Assembly: GCA_016716235.1 (NCBI GenBank)
Contig: JADJWS010000001.1
Span: forward strand, 1,364,001-1,428,000
Origin: Candidatus Defluviilinea gracilis
Lineage (GTDB): Bacteria; Chloroflexota; Anaerolineae; Anaerolineales; Villigracilaceae
Length of the DNA: 64,000 nt
Direction: 5' to 3'
Shown here: piece after piece, positions 47,983-56,511 of the stretch
Layout of the letters: each line of letters begins with the position of its first letter
How positions within the stretch are numbered: position 1 is the first letter of the stretch
Made by a program: the position numbers and the translations under genes
Notes under the pieces: model-generated
Database searches by the model: none
What the model was told of the DNA's origin: nothing
Seen by the model: only the letters and a program-made list of their open reading frames with translations

Positions 47983-48462
47983 ATGACCGAAATCAAACCT
48001 CACGAATACTCCCTGCTCAATGAAATCGCCCAGGATTCGATGGTCACACAGTCGAATCTTTCGGACCGCCTCGGCATCGCCGTCGGAAGCGTCAACTGGT
48101 ACGTGAAGCGGCTGATCGTTCGCGGCTGGATCAAGGTTTCGCATCTTGACCGCACGCGGCTGAAGTACGATCTCACCCCCGACGGGATGGCTGTGTTCAC
48201 CCAACGCGCCTTGAACTACGCCCGCGACTCGCTCAAAGTCTATGGCGATTTTCGCAACAAGGCAAAGTCTTTTGTCGGCGACCTCCAACACAAGGGAATC
48301 ACCCAAGCCTACATTCAAGGCGAGGATGAACTTGTAGATATTTTGCGGCTGACCTGCATCGAAGCAGGAATCCGCCTGCTCGATTCGCCGAATGGCATAT
48401 TGTTGAAAGTAGTAGGACAAGATTATCGTTTGATCGAAAAAACCAAGAAGGGAAACCAATAA
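47983..48462 (+). CDS. Winged helix-turn-helix regulator inside the polysaccharide locus
   Basis: A 159-residue protein with an N-terminal winged-helix DNA-binding domain: EYSLLNEIAQDSMVTQSNLS, DRLGIAVGSVNWYVKRLIVR and GWIKVSHLDRTRLKYDLTPDG (residues about 7-70). The C-terminal part (residues 75-155) is a small a/b domain that I do not recognise, with GITQAYIQGEDELVDIL and CIEAGIRLLDS. The frame extends to a TTG at 47935, but that codon is the -35 box of a convincing promoter, so I start at 47983. Its stop overlaps the acetyltransferase start by one base. It probably regulates the genes downstream; similar proteins precede sugar genes in other loci (inference). Confidence 0.8.
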   Translation: MTEIKPHEYSLLNEIAQDSMVTQSNLSDRLGIAVGSVNWYVKRLIVRGWIKVSHLDRTRLKYDLTPDGMAVFTQRALNYARDSLKVYGDFRNKAKSFVGDLQHKGITQAYIQGEDELVDILRLTCIEAGIRLLDSPNGILLKVVGQDYRLIEKTKKGNQ

Positions 48463-49067
48463 TGGGAGTCCGCATTCATCCAACCGCAGAAGTTTCAGAC
48501 AAAGCAGAGATCGGCGAAGGCTCGAGCATCTGGCATCACGCGCAGGTACGCGAGGGCGTGAAGATCGGAACCAATTCGATCATCGGTAAAGGCGTGTATG
48601 TGGATGCCGGCGTGCCGATTGGGGATAACGTGAAGATCCAAAACTATGTTTCGGTTTATCATGGCGTGGCAATCGAAGACGGCGTCTTTGTGGGACCTCA
48701 CGTCTGCTTCACCAATGATATGCGCCCGCGCGCGGTTAACCCAGATGGTTCGCTCAAAGCCGCGGACGATTGGGTGCTGAGTGAAACGCGCATCCAAAAA
48801 GGCGCGGCGCTCGGGGCTAACTCTACAATTCGATGCGGGATCACCATCGGCGAGTGGGCAATGGTCGGCTCTGGAAGCGTGGTGACGAAAGATGTCCCCG
48901 CGCATGGACTGGTCTTCGGCAACCCGGCGCGTTTGCGCGGATTCGTCTGCGCGTGCGGCGAGATGTTTGAAAAAGATTCACAGGCTGGTAATGCTGTGAA
49001 ATTAAAATGCCCGAAATGCGGGCGCGCGCATGAAGTATCCATAAAGGAATGGGAGATGACTCAATGA
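48462..49067 (+). CDS. wbpD: UDP-3-amino sugar N-acetyltransferase (WbpD/WlbB-like) with C-terminal zinc-ribbon-like tail
   Basis: A 201-residue left-handed beta-helix acetyltransferase. Hexapeptide repeats run from GEGSSIWHHAQVREGVKIG (18) to GSGSVVTKDVPAHG near 150, with the catalytic His in NYVSVYHGVAIEDG near 67. WbpD acetylates the 3-amino group of UDP-GlcNAc(3NH2)A. After the helix the CACGEMF and CPKCGRAHE segments hold four cysteines spaced like a zinc ribbon, a tail seen in some WlbB-type proteins. It overlaps the aminotransferase by ATGA. Confidence 0.9.
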   Translation: MGVRIHPTAEVSDKAEIGEGSSIWHHAQVREGVKIGTNSIIGKGVYVDAGVPIGDNVKIQNYVSVYHGVAIEDGVFVGPHVCFTNDMRPRAVNPDGSLKAADDWVLSETRIQKGAALGANSTIRCGITIGEWAMVGSGSVVTKDVPAHGLVFGNPARLRGFVCACGEMFEKDSQAGNAVKLKCPKCGRAHEVSIKEWEMTQ

Positions 49068-50149
49068 TCCACATGGCGAAACCTCAAATGGGGGCGGAAG
49101 AAAAACAAGCGGTAATGGAAGTTTTGGATTCGGGCATCATTGCGCAGGGACCGCGCGTGAAAGCCTTCGAGGAAGGGTTCGCCGCGATGTGCGGCGTGAA
49201 GCATGCCATCGCCGCATCCTCCGGCACAACCGCATTGCATCTCGCCATGCTCGCGCACGGGATCGGCGAAGGCGACGAGGTGATCACTTCCGCGTTCACG
49301 TTCATTGCCTCCGCCAACAGCGCGTTGTTCACCGGCGCCAGACCTGTGTTCGTGGATATTGACCCGCGCACGTTCAACATGGACCCGGCAAAGATCGAAG
49401 CCGCGATCACGAAAAAAACAAAAGCGATCCTGCCTGTGCACCTCTACGGCTTGTCCTGCGACATGGACCCGATCATGAAGATCGCCGAAAAACACGGACT
49501 GGCGGTCATCGAAGACGCGTGTCAGAGTCACAGCGCGGAGTACAAAGGCAAAAAGGTCGGTTCGATGGGGACGGGAACATTCTCGTTGTACCCGACCAAA
49601 AATATGACCTCCGCCGAGGGCGGCATGATCACGACCAACGATTCGACTATTGACGAGTTGTGCCGCGTCTTCCGCCAGCATGGAATGCGCGTGCGTTACT
49701 ATCACGATATGCTCGGGTACAACTTCCGCATGACCGACATCCATGCCGCGATCGGGCTGGCGCAATTGCAGAAGCTCGAGAAGTTCAATGCCCAACGGCG
49801 CGCGAATGCCGAATTCTTGAGCGCCAACTTGAAGGGCGTCCGAACGCCTTTCGCCCCCGAAGGGCAGACGCATGTCTTCCATCAATACACGATCCGCGTT
49901 CCGAACGGCAAACGCGACACGCTCCGCGCCTACCTGAACGAAAACGGAGTTGGTTCCGAAGTCTATTATCCGGTGCCGATCCATAAGCAAAATTTTTACG
50001 TGAAAGATTTGGGCTATAACCAAAGTTTGCCTGAAACAGAATTTGCAACAACCGAAGTTTTATCTCTGCCTGTGCATCCCGCGTTGAGTCCCTCCGATCT
50101 TGAGACCATCGTGAGCACGGTCAATGATTTCATGGAGAAGAGCGGATGA
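49064..50149 (+). CDS. wbpE: DegT/DnrJ/EryC1/StrS aminotransferase (WbpE/WlbC-like)
   Basis: A 361-residue PLP aminotransferase that should put an amino group on C3 of the 3-keto UDP-HexNAcA made by the WbpB-like enzyme. Seen: AASSGTTALHLAMLAHGIG near 50, SAFTFIASANSAL near 78, EDACQSHSAEYKGKKVG near 150 and the PLP lysine in SLYPTKNMTSAEGGM near 180, followed by RQHGMRVRYYHDMLGYNFRM in pieces. The frame begins at 49049, but the ATG at 49064 overlaps the previous stop and fits the family. Overlaps the next gene by ATGA. Confidence 0.92.
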   Translation: MIHMAKPQMGAEEKQAVMEVLDSGIIAQGPRVKAFEEGFAAMCGVKHAIAASSGTTALHLAMLAHGIGEGDEVITSAFTFIASANSALFTGARPVFVDIDPRTFNMDPAKIEAAITKKTKAILPVHLYGLSCDMDPIMKIAEKHGLAVIEDACQSHSAEYKGKKVGSMGTGTFSLYPTKNMTSAEGGMITTNDSTIDELCRVFRQHGMRVRYYHDMLGYNFRMTDIHAAIGLAQLQKLEKFNAQRRANAEFLSANLKGVRTPFAPEGQTHVFHQYTIRVPNGKRDTLRAYLNENGVGSEVYYPVPIHKQNFYVKDLGYNQSLPETEFATTEVLSLPVHPALSPSDLETIVSTVNDFMEKSG

Positions 50150-51141
50150 AAGTAGCAGTCATCGGCGTTGGCACGATGGGACGGCATCACGCCCGCGTGT
50201 ACAGCGAACTCCCCGAAGCGGACCTGGTTGCGATCTCCGATTCCGATTCGATCCGCGCCGATTCGACTGCGGAGAAATTTGGAATCCGCGCGTATACCGA
50301 CCATCGCGAAATGCTTGACAAAGAAAAACCCGATGCGGTCTCGGTCGTTGTTCCCACAGCATTGCACGAAAAAGTGGGCATGGACGCGCTTGACGCTGGC
50401 GTGAATGTTCTGATCGAAAAACCGATTGCCGCAACGGTGGAAGAAGGCGCGCGCCTCATCGACAAAGCGCGCGCGATGAACAAACAATTGATGGTGGGTC
50501 ATGTGGTGCGTTTCGACCCAGCCTTGCAAGCGCTCAAACAAAAATTGGACGCGGGCGAACTCGGGCGCATCTATCAAATTTTCTGCCGCCGCGCGGGTCC
50601 GTTCCCCGCGCGCATTCAGGATGTGGGCGTGGTCATTGACCTCGCGCCGCACGATGTGGATATTATGCGTTTCCTCGCCGGCACGAATCCCACGCGCGTC
50701 TACTCCGAGATCGAACAGCGGATTCACACCGATCATGAAGACCTGCTGTGGGCGACGCTTCGTTTCCCCGACGGGATCATTGGCGGGCTTGAGATCAACT
50801 GGCTCACGCCGACGAAGATCCGCGAAGTCTGCGTGCTGGGCGAGCGCGGCATGTTCCGCGCCGACGCGCTCACGCAGGATCTGTATTTTTACGAGAATTC
50901 CCTTGTCAACACGGTGCAATGGGCAACGCTCCAGACCATCAAGGGCGTGAGCGAAGGCAGTATGACCCGTTACGCCATCCCGCGCTTCGAGCCGTTGAAA
51001 GCGGAGTTGCAATCGTTCCTCAAAGCATTACAGGATGGAAACCCCGTTCCCATCACCGGGGAAGATGGCCTCGCCGCCTTGAAAATTTCTCTCGCCCTTG
51101 TGGAATCGGGGCACACGCATCAGGTGGTTGATTTACAATGA
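50146..51141 (+). CDS. wbpB: Gfo/Idh/MocA-family oxidoreductase (WbpB/WlbA-like)
   Basis: A 331-residue NAD-dependent oxidoreductase. The Rossmann loop is VIGVGTMGRHHARVY at 5-19, EKPIAATVEEGARL near 90 is the family EKP motif, and the catalytic His region DLAPHDVDIMRFL is near 165. WbpB oxidises the 3-hydroxyl of UDP-GlcNAcA and hands the ketone to WbpE. The order acetyltransferase-aminotransferase-oxidoreductase-dehydrogenase supports this role. Overlaps both neighbours by four bases. Confidence 0.9.
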   Translation: MKVAVIGVGTMGRHHARVYSELPEADLVAISDSDSIRADSTAEKFGIRAYTDHREMLDKEKPDAVSVVVPTALHEKVGMDALDAGVNVLIEKPIAATVEEGARLIDKARAMNKQLMVGHVVRFDPALQALKQKLDAGELGRIYQIFCRRAGPFPARIQDVGVVIDLAPHDVDIMRFLAGTNPTRVYSEIEQRIHTDHEDLLWATLRFPDGIIGGLEINWLTPTKIREVCVLGERGMFRADALTQDLYFYENSLVNTVQWATLQTIKGVSEGSMTRYAIPRFEPLKAELQSFLKALQDGNPVPITGEDGLAALKISLALVESGHTHQVVDLQ

Positions 51142-52460
51142 ATCTCAATGAACTTCGCGCGCGCATCGAAACCAAGACTGCGAAACTGGCTGTCATCGGG
51201 CAGGGATATGTCGGCTTACCGGTTGCCGCGCTGTTTGCCGGTCAGGGGCTGGACGTTCTCGGTGTGGATATTAAACCTGGGCTGGCTGAGAAGATCAACG
51301 CCGGCATTAACCCTATTGAAGGTTTTGAGCCGGGGTTGGCGGAACTCTTGCAGGAAGGGATTTCCTCCGGTCGTTTGCGCGCCACCGCTGATTATAAAGA
51401 ACTGGCTGACCGTGACGTTTTTATCGTAGCCGTCGAAACGCCGGTGGACGATAACCATATTCCGCGTTATAACGCGTTACGCGCGGCATTGACCAGCCTC
51501 GCGTCGGTGATGAAGCATGGCGCGCTGGTCATTATCGAATCCACGATCGCGCCGCGCACGATGAACGACCTTGTTCTGCCGTTGCTCGAAAAACAAAGCG
51601 GAAAGAAAGTGAACGAAGGCTTCTTCCTCGGCAATTGTCCCGAACGTGTGATGCCCGGCAAACTATTGAACAATCTGCGCAAGATGAGTCGCGTAGTGGG
51701 CGGCATGACGCCTGAAACCTCGGAGACGATGATCGCGCTGTACAAGAATTTTGTCGAAGCTGATCTCGACCCGGCAGATTGCATTACCGCTGAACTGGTG
51801 AAAACGGTGGAGAATGCCTATCGCGACGTGCAGATCGCGTTTGCAAATGAAGTGGCGCTGGTTGCCGAAGCGGCGGGCGGCGACGTGTGGAAAGTGCGCG
51901 AACTGGTGAATAAAAGCCCGCAACGACAGATGCACCTGCCCGGCGCGGGAGTCGGCGGGCACTGCATCCCGAAAGACCCGTGGCTTCTCGTCCACGGTGT
52001 GGAGGAAAAAGGAGTCCAGTTACGTTTGATCCCTGCCGCGCGTTCGGTAAACGACTCGATGCCCCTTCACATGGTTAAACTGCTGGAAGACGCGCTCGCG
52101 GGTGTTGGCAAGCCTATCCTTGATGCTCGCATTGCCGTGCTGGGATATGCCTATCTCGAAGACAGTGACGATACCCGCAATAGCCCGACTCGTTCGCTTG
52201 TCGCGCGTCTCTATGAACTCGGCGCGGAGCCGGTCATCCACGACCCATGGATCGCGGAATATAACGGTGATGTCTATGAAAAGGTCAAAGGCTGCGACGC
52301 AGCGGTGGTGATGGTGGCGCATAGCGAATACAAGACGATGGATTTGAGTAAGTTGAAGTCTGCGCTGAGCTCGCCTGTGCTGGTGGATGGGAGGCGGGTT
52401 TACAGTTTGGAAGGCGCGCAATCTGCCGGGCTTGTTTATCACAAACTGGGCGCAGGGTGA
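51138..52460 (+). CDS. wbpA: UDP-HexNAc 6-dehydrogenase (WbpA/WecC family)
   Basis: A 440-residue nucleotide-sugar dehydrogenase oxidising C6 to a carboxylate. N-terminal NAD loop VIGQGYVGLPVAALFAGQG at 19-37, VAVETPVDD near 96, IESTIAPRTM near 134, and the catalytic Cys in GAGVGGHCIPKDPWLL near 275. The C-terminal UDP-binding part begins ARIAVLGYAYLEDSDDTRNS near 330. With the WbpB, D, E and I-type genes it should act on UDP-GlcNAc as WbpA; a WecC role on UDP-ManNAc is the alternative. Last gene of the tightly overlapped block. Confidence 0.93.
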   Translation: MNLNELRARIETKTAKLAVIGQGYVGLPVAALFAGQGLDVLGVDIKPGLAEKINAGINPIEGFEPGLAELLQEGISSGRLRATADYKELADRDVFIVAVETPVDDNHIPRYNALRAALTSLASVMKHGALVIIESTIAPRTMNDLVLPLLEKQSGKKVNEGFFLGNCPERVMPGKLLNNLRKMSRVVGGMTPETSETMIALYKNFVEADLDPADCITAELVKTVENAYRDVQIAFANEVALVAEAAGGDVWKVRELVNKSPQRQMHLPGAGVGGHCIPKDPWLLVHGVEEKGVQLRLIPAARSVNDSMPLHMVKLLEDALAGVGKPILDARIAVLGYAYLEDSDDTRNSPTRSLVARLYELGAEPVIHDPWIAEYNGDVYEKVKGCDAAVVMVAHSEYKTMDLSKLKSALSSPVLVDGRRVYSLEGAQSAGLVYHKLGAG

Positions 52461-52783
52461 AAGAATTCTTCCCGGTGAGACGAAACAACAGACATGAAGT
52501 ATCGATAGGTGTCCGTTTTCGACTTGAGGCAAAGCGGACCTCTGATAGGTTCTTAATATCCGCGCCTGGATTGGAAATGTCCTCGGCTTGGGTAGCATTT
52601 CAGGAATAAGACAAGAGGGCGTTCCGCTCACTGCGAGTGAAAAGGAATTTATTTCACATGCGCCAGCGCGTCGCTTGATGATCGACGTGCGAAGCGCCTG
52701 GTTGTTTTAGATTGATCCCTCATGTTTTCTTCCGATTAAGCCAGATCGTCAAAGTAATTCTCTAAAGAAATGAGGCGCTTTAC
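52461..52783. other. Gene-free spacer
   Basis: About 320 bases with no supported ORF, repeat or RNA gene. It probably contains the promoter of the next gene, but I see no convincing -35/-10 pair. Confidence 0.4.
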
Positions 52784-55135
52784 ATGAAAAGAAACTTCAC
52801 AATTCAATCAATATTTACCGTATTATTCTTTCTGTCAGGATTTGCCGCAATCTCGTTTCAGGTAATTTGGCAGAAAGTTCTTGCTCAAGTAGTGGGGGTT
52901 GATTCGATATCGGTTGCCATTATCGTGGTTATTTTTATGAGCGGACTTGGTTTTGGGTCTCTTTATGCGGGATACTTTGTCTATCGTTATAAAGATAACC
53001 TGCTCCGTAATTATAGTCTTATCAATTGTTTTATCGGCGTGTACGGTTTCTTCTCGCTTTGGATTTTACGCGCTGTAAACAAGTGGTTGATCCCGGTCGT
53101 TCCCACTTCGATCCTTTCTGACTTGTTGATCAATTTAGTATTGATGTTTCTCCCCGTTTTTTTTATGGGAATGACGACGCCCATTGTGATTGAATTAATG
53201 AAAAAGGATCTGGGGACGCTTGGAAAAACAGAAGGATTCTTCTACGGGATTAATACATTTGGGTCGGCAATCGGCGCTTTGATTACTAATTTCTTGTTGA
53301 TCGAAAGCGTGGGTTTTACGGGCGTGGTTCAATTGTCTTCGGTTTTATATCTGATCGTTTCATTCGTGGTTTATGTTGTATACAAAAAAGAGGCGCTTCT
53401 GCCGGGTTCCCAGGAAGCCGAAGAGCCGTTTAGGCAAAATCCCCTAAAATTCCCAGTAGAGTTAATTGTCCCGTCTTTTTTGCTCGGGTTTTCCAGCCTG
53501 GCTTTGGAAATGATATTGTTTCGCGTGCTGAGCAATTACCTCACTATGGCGTCGTTGGTCTATCCGGTGATGTTGTCTGGTTTTCTTGTGTTGATGGCGG
53601 CTGGAAACTATATCGGCGGGTTGTGGGTTGACCGCAATTTTTCCAATCGATCAAATTTGATTCTCCGCTTAGGCGCGGGCGCAATAATCTTATTGACAAT
53701 TCCATTTCTTCTGTCCCCGAGTTTGTTTGCGCGATTGGGCGCCCTCGTATTCACGTCGTTCAACGGACAATTGGTCAGCGAAGTGACCTATGCGCGAGTT
53801 GGAGATCCCAACCCTGTTATTTCATTTGTTTTTTCGCTGGTTTTCATGATAGGTATTGTCCCCTTGGCGGGTTTTTTCCCGCTGATTGCGCGAATTGCAA
53901 CGACCACCATTGGGATGGCTGGCAGCCGCTTTGCTTTGTTACTTTTCTGGTATACCGTAGGAAACATACTGGGCTCGTTTTTTGCCGGGCTGTTTTTCTT
54001 TGAATGGTTTGGCGCCGTTGGTTCATTGATTATCGTACTGGCATTGATCCTCATAGGCGTATCTGTTCTTTTGGCGTCACAGGAGAAAAAACCGTTTCGG
54101 GTCAATGGTAGGCGAATGCTGTTATTGGTGATGATTTTTGCGATCTGCATGACTTTAATCCCGCGAGATTATTTTATGCGGTTTAGTTTGGGTCGTTATA
54201 AGCCGGTTGAAATTTATGAGGGACGAAATGGCGTAGTGACAGTCGTCCCCACGGATCGATTCTATACAATTGTCGACATGTATAGAACGGCGTCCGCATC
54301 TGCCATTGTAAGAGACCCGGAACCTTATGAGCAGTACGAAGCTTGGCGGTGGAATATGTCTCTCATGATGGCGTTGGACCCTGAATTTCGACCTAAACGG
54401 GTTTTGATCATAGGGTTGGGACATGGTTATTTGGTTAACGCATTGCTTGATTATGATTTTGTCGAAGAGATCGTAATCGTGGACATTTCGGATGAAATTA
54501 TCGACGCCGTCAAGGAACATACAGCCCCGCCGTATCAGAGAATGTTTCAAGACCCGCGTGTAAAAATTGTCATTGACGACGGAAGGCGATATGCGCAACG
54601 GGCGCTGATTGCCGGCGAAAAGTTCGATTTGATTCAGAACAAGGTGAACGAACCCTGGCATAGCGGGTCGGCGAGTTTGTTCACGGTGGAATTCTTTGGC
54701 GTTTTGCATGATCTGTTATCGCCGAATGGCTACGTTGCTGTTCGCCCGAAAGTTGGCCATGCGGTGGATGCGTTAACCGTGTTTGAAACCGCGATCTGGC
54801 CCTCAGGCGATTATCACATGTATTTTGGACGTAATGCGGATATCGATTTTCAGGAAGCGTTGATCACCAACGATATCTATTCCGAGTATTTTGCCACAAC
54901 CCCCGGGAATGTTGAGGTCGATCAAGATGATCTTCGTTATCGCGAAATCTCCCTCGTGACCCTTCACGCGGACGATTTGAAAGGTTACCGGTACAATACG
55001 GACGATCATCCCGTCTTTGAATATTATTGGATCAACGATCTTACGCGCGAATTTTTGGATCCGCGAGTTGATATATCTGAACTTCCGCTTGATGATAGCG
55101 ATTATCTTAAGATCCCTGTCAGGTATACTGAATAA
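52784..55135 (+). CDS. Membrane-embedded spermidine-synthase-like protein (transporter-like fusion)
   Basis: A 783-residue protein. Residues 1-455 contain about twelve to thirteen hydrophobic segments (SGFAAISFQVIWQKVLAQV near 18 is the typical start of this family), and residues about 470-750 form a soluble methyltransferase/aminopropyltransferase fold: EGRNGVVTVVP near 485, VLIIGLGHGYLVNALLDYD near 544 (cofactor loop), IVIVDISDEIID and VIDDGRRYAQRAL. The usual spermidine synthase catalytic Asp region reads DLIQNKVNEPW instead of a D-x-x-D-P motif, so polyamine synthesis is doubtful. GAGG lies before the ATG. More AT-rich than the wbp block. Its role in the polysaccharide locus is unknown. 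Confidence 0.8.
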   Translation: MKRNFTIQSIFTVLFFLSGFAAISFQVIWQKVLAQVVGVDSISVAIIVVIFMSGLGFGSLYAGYFVYRYKDNLLRNYSLINCFIGVYGFFSLWILRAVNKWLIPVVPTSILSDLLINLVLMFLPVFFMGMTTPIVIELMKKDLGTLGKTEGFFYGINTFGSAIGALITNFLLIESVGFTGVVQLSSVLYLIVSFVVYVVYKKEALLPGSQEAEEPFRQNPLKFPVELIVPSFLLGFSSLALEMILFRVLSNYLTMASLVYPVMLSGFLVLMAAGNYIGGLWVDRNFSNRSNLILRLGAGAIILLTIPFLLSPSLFARLGALVFTSFNGQLVSEVTYARVGDPNPVISFVFSLVFMIGIVPLAGFFPLIARIATTTIGMAGSRFALLLFWYTVGNILGSFFAGLFFFEWFGAVGSLIIVLALILIGVSVLLASQEKKPFRVNGRRMLLLVMIFAICMTLIPRDYFMRFSLGRYKPVEIYEGRNGVVTVVPTDRFYTIVDMYRTASASAIVRDPEPYEQYEAWRWNMSLMMALDPEFRPKRVLIIGLGHGYLVNALLDYDFVEEIVIVDISDEIIDAVKEHTAPPYQRMFQDPRVKIVIDDGRRYAQRALIAGEKFDLIQNKVNEPWHSGSASLFTVEFFGVLHDLLSPNGYVAVRPKVGHAVDALTVFETAIWPSGDYHMYFGRNADIDFQEALITNDIYSEYFATTPGNVEVDQDDLRYREISLVTLHADDLKGYRYNTDDHPVFEYYWINDLTREFLDPRVDISELPLDDSDYLKIPVRYTE

Positions 55136-55467
55136 CTCCGAAACGAGGTTCTTGACGCGGTCGCGCTGCGTCAAGGCATGCGACACGATTTGCTTGCCCA
55201 ATCGAACTGGCGCATGAACTTTCGTGAAGCGCTGATCCTGAATAACTCGCTTTACGCCGAGCGCCCCGAAGGTTCTCGTGAATCAGGTTGGGTCTTTACC
55301 TAAACCCTCAAGACGGCGCGTAACATCGGTGAATAACTCTGAGTACGATGCTCCTGATAGGATCAGGCGCAAGAGCAAGCGAGAATTTTCGATCTTTCTT
55401 TGCTCTCAAACCTGGTTTTAAAGCCGTATAATTATGGTTCGTAAGAGTCTCTTGTTGAAGCAAGGTA
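55136..55467. other. Spacer with a short open frame continuing after the previous stop
   Basis: No supported gene. The frame of the previous gene reopens right after its TAA and stays open for 55 codons to 55303, reading GMRHDLLAQSNWRMNFREAL and similar coding-like sequence, but there is no start signal and I recognise no family. A TATAAT at about 55427 may be the -10 box of the GT2 gene. Confidence 0.35.
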
Positions 55468-55479
55468 ATGGAGTCCAGA

Positions 55480-56433
55480 ATGGTCAAGAAGAAAAAAATC
55501 GCTGTCGTTGTCCCCGCGTACCAGGAAGAACTGCTCATTGGTCGCGTCATCGAAACCATGCCCGGTTTTGTTGACAAGATCGTTGTGGTGGATGATTGCA
55601 GCGCGGATAAGACGGCGGAAATTGTGGAAGGGTACGCGAAACGAAAACCGAAAAAGGTCGTGTTGATCCGTCATGAAATCAACCAGGGCGTTGGGGGCGC
55701 TATTGCCAGCGGGTATAAGTGGTGCCGGGATCATGATATTGATATTGCGGTGGTCATGGCGGGAGACGCGCAAATGGATCCCGACGATTTGCCAGCCGTA
55801 ATAGAACCAATTCTTGCGGATCGCGCGGATTACTCGAAGGGGAACCGTTTGGTAACCGGAGACGCATGGAACACGATTCCCAAGATTCGTTACCTGGGGA
55901 ACTCGGCGCTTTCGCTGTTGACGAAAATCGCCTCGGGGTATTGGCATATCGCCGATTCGCAAACAGGCTATACCGCCATCAACAAAAAAGCGTTGCATTT
56001 GATCGATTGGGACAAAATGTATAAACGCTACGGACAGCCCAACGACCTTCTGGTGCGGTTGAACATTTACAGTCTGCGCGTGAGCGATGTGATGGTGAAG
56101 CCGGTCTACAACATCGGCGAAAAAAGCGGTATTCGTCCGTTTCGCATCATGCCCAAGCTGGCGCTGTTGATGTTTAAACTATTCTTATTCCGTATGGTCC
56201 AAAAGTATATTATTCGCGATTTTCATCCCTTGGTGCTTTTTTACCTGACAGGCTTCTTCTTTTTTGTACTCGATGCGTTATTCCTGTTTCGCTTTTTCAG
56301 GCTATGGATGTTGCAAGGCGCGGTTCCTGAGATTACCATGCTGTTGATCGTGTTTTGTTCGTTCTCCAGCCTGTTATTCGTTCTGTTCGCCATGCTGTTC
56401 GACATGGAATATAACCTTTCCTTGAAAGGGTAA
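55480..56433 (+). CDS. GT2 glycosyltransferase with C-terminal membrane helices
   Basis: A 317-residue DPMS-like transferase. The GT-A core shows VVVPAYQEELLIGRVIETM near 7-25, VVDDCSADKTAEI near 36 and MAGDAQMDPDDLP near 90 (DxD-type metal site as GDAQ). NQGVGGAIASGYKWC is the family acceptor-loop motif. Two helices near the C-terminus (about 245-268 and 282-305) anchor it. An ATG at 55468 is in frame; I chose 55480 because GGAG is seven bases before it. Likely makes a polyprenyl-phosphate sugar used by the GT-C domain of the next gene. Confidence 0.92.
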   Translation: MVKKKKIAVVVPAYQEELLIGRVIETMPGFVDKIVVVDDCSADKTAEIVEGYAKRKPKKVVLIRHEINQGVGGAIASGYKWCRDHDIDIAVVMAGDAQMDPDDLPAVIEPILADRADYSKGNRLVTGDAWNTIPKIRYLGNSALSLLTKIASGYWHIADSQTGYTAINKKALHLIDWDKMYKRYGQPNDLLVRLNIYSLRVSDVMVKPVYNIGEKSGIRPFRIMPKLALLMFKLFLFRMVQKYIIRDFHPLVLFYLTGFFFFVLDALFLFRFFRLWMLQGAVPEITMLLIVFCSFSSLLFVLFAMLFDMEYNLSLKG

Positions 56434-56511
56434 CTTGAACGGAATGATGGTATTTTCCGGTACGGTATTGCGATTATCCTTGCTGTGGGCGTCTTTCTGC
56501 GGGTCGGCCAA

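Noticed and set aside
49061..51012. Two long - strand frames over wbpE and wbpB (320 and 332 codons)
   Set aside because: Both are antisense to clear enzymes with conserved motifs and have shadow-like composition.
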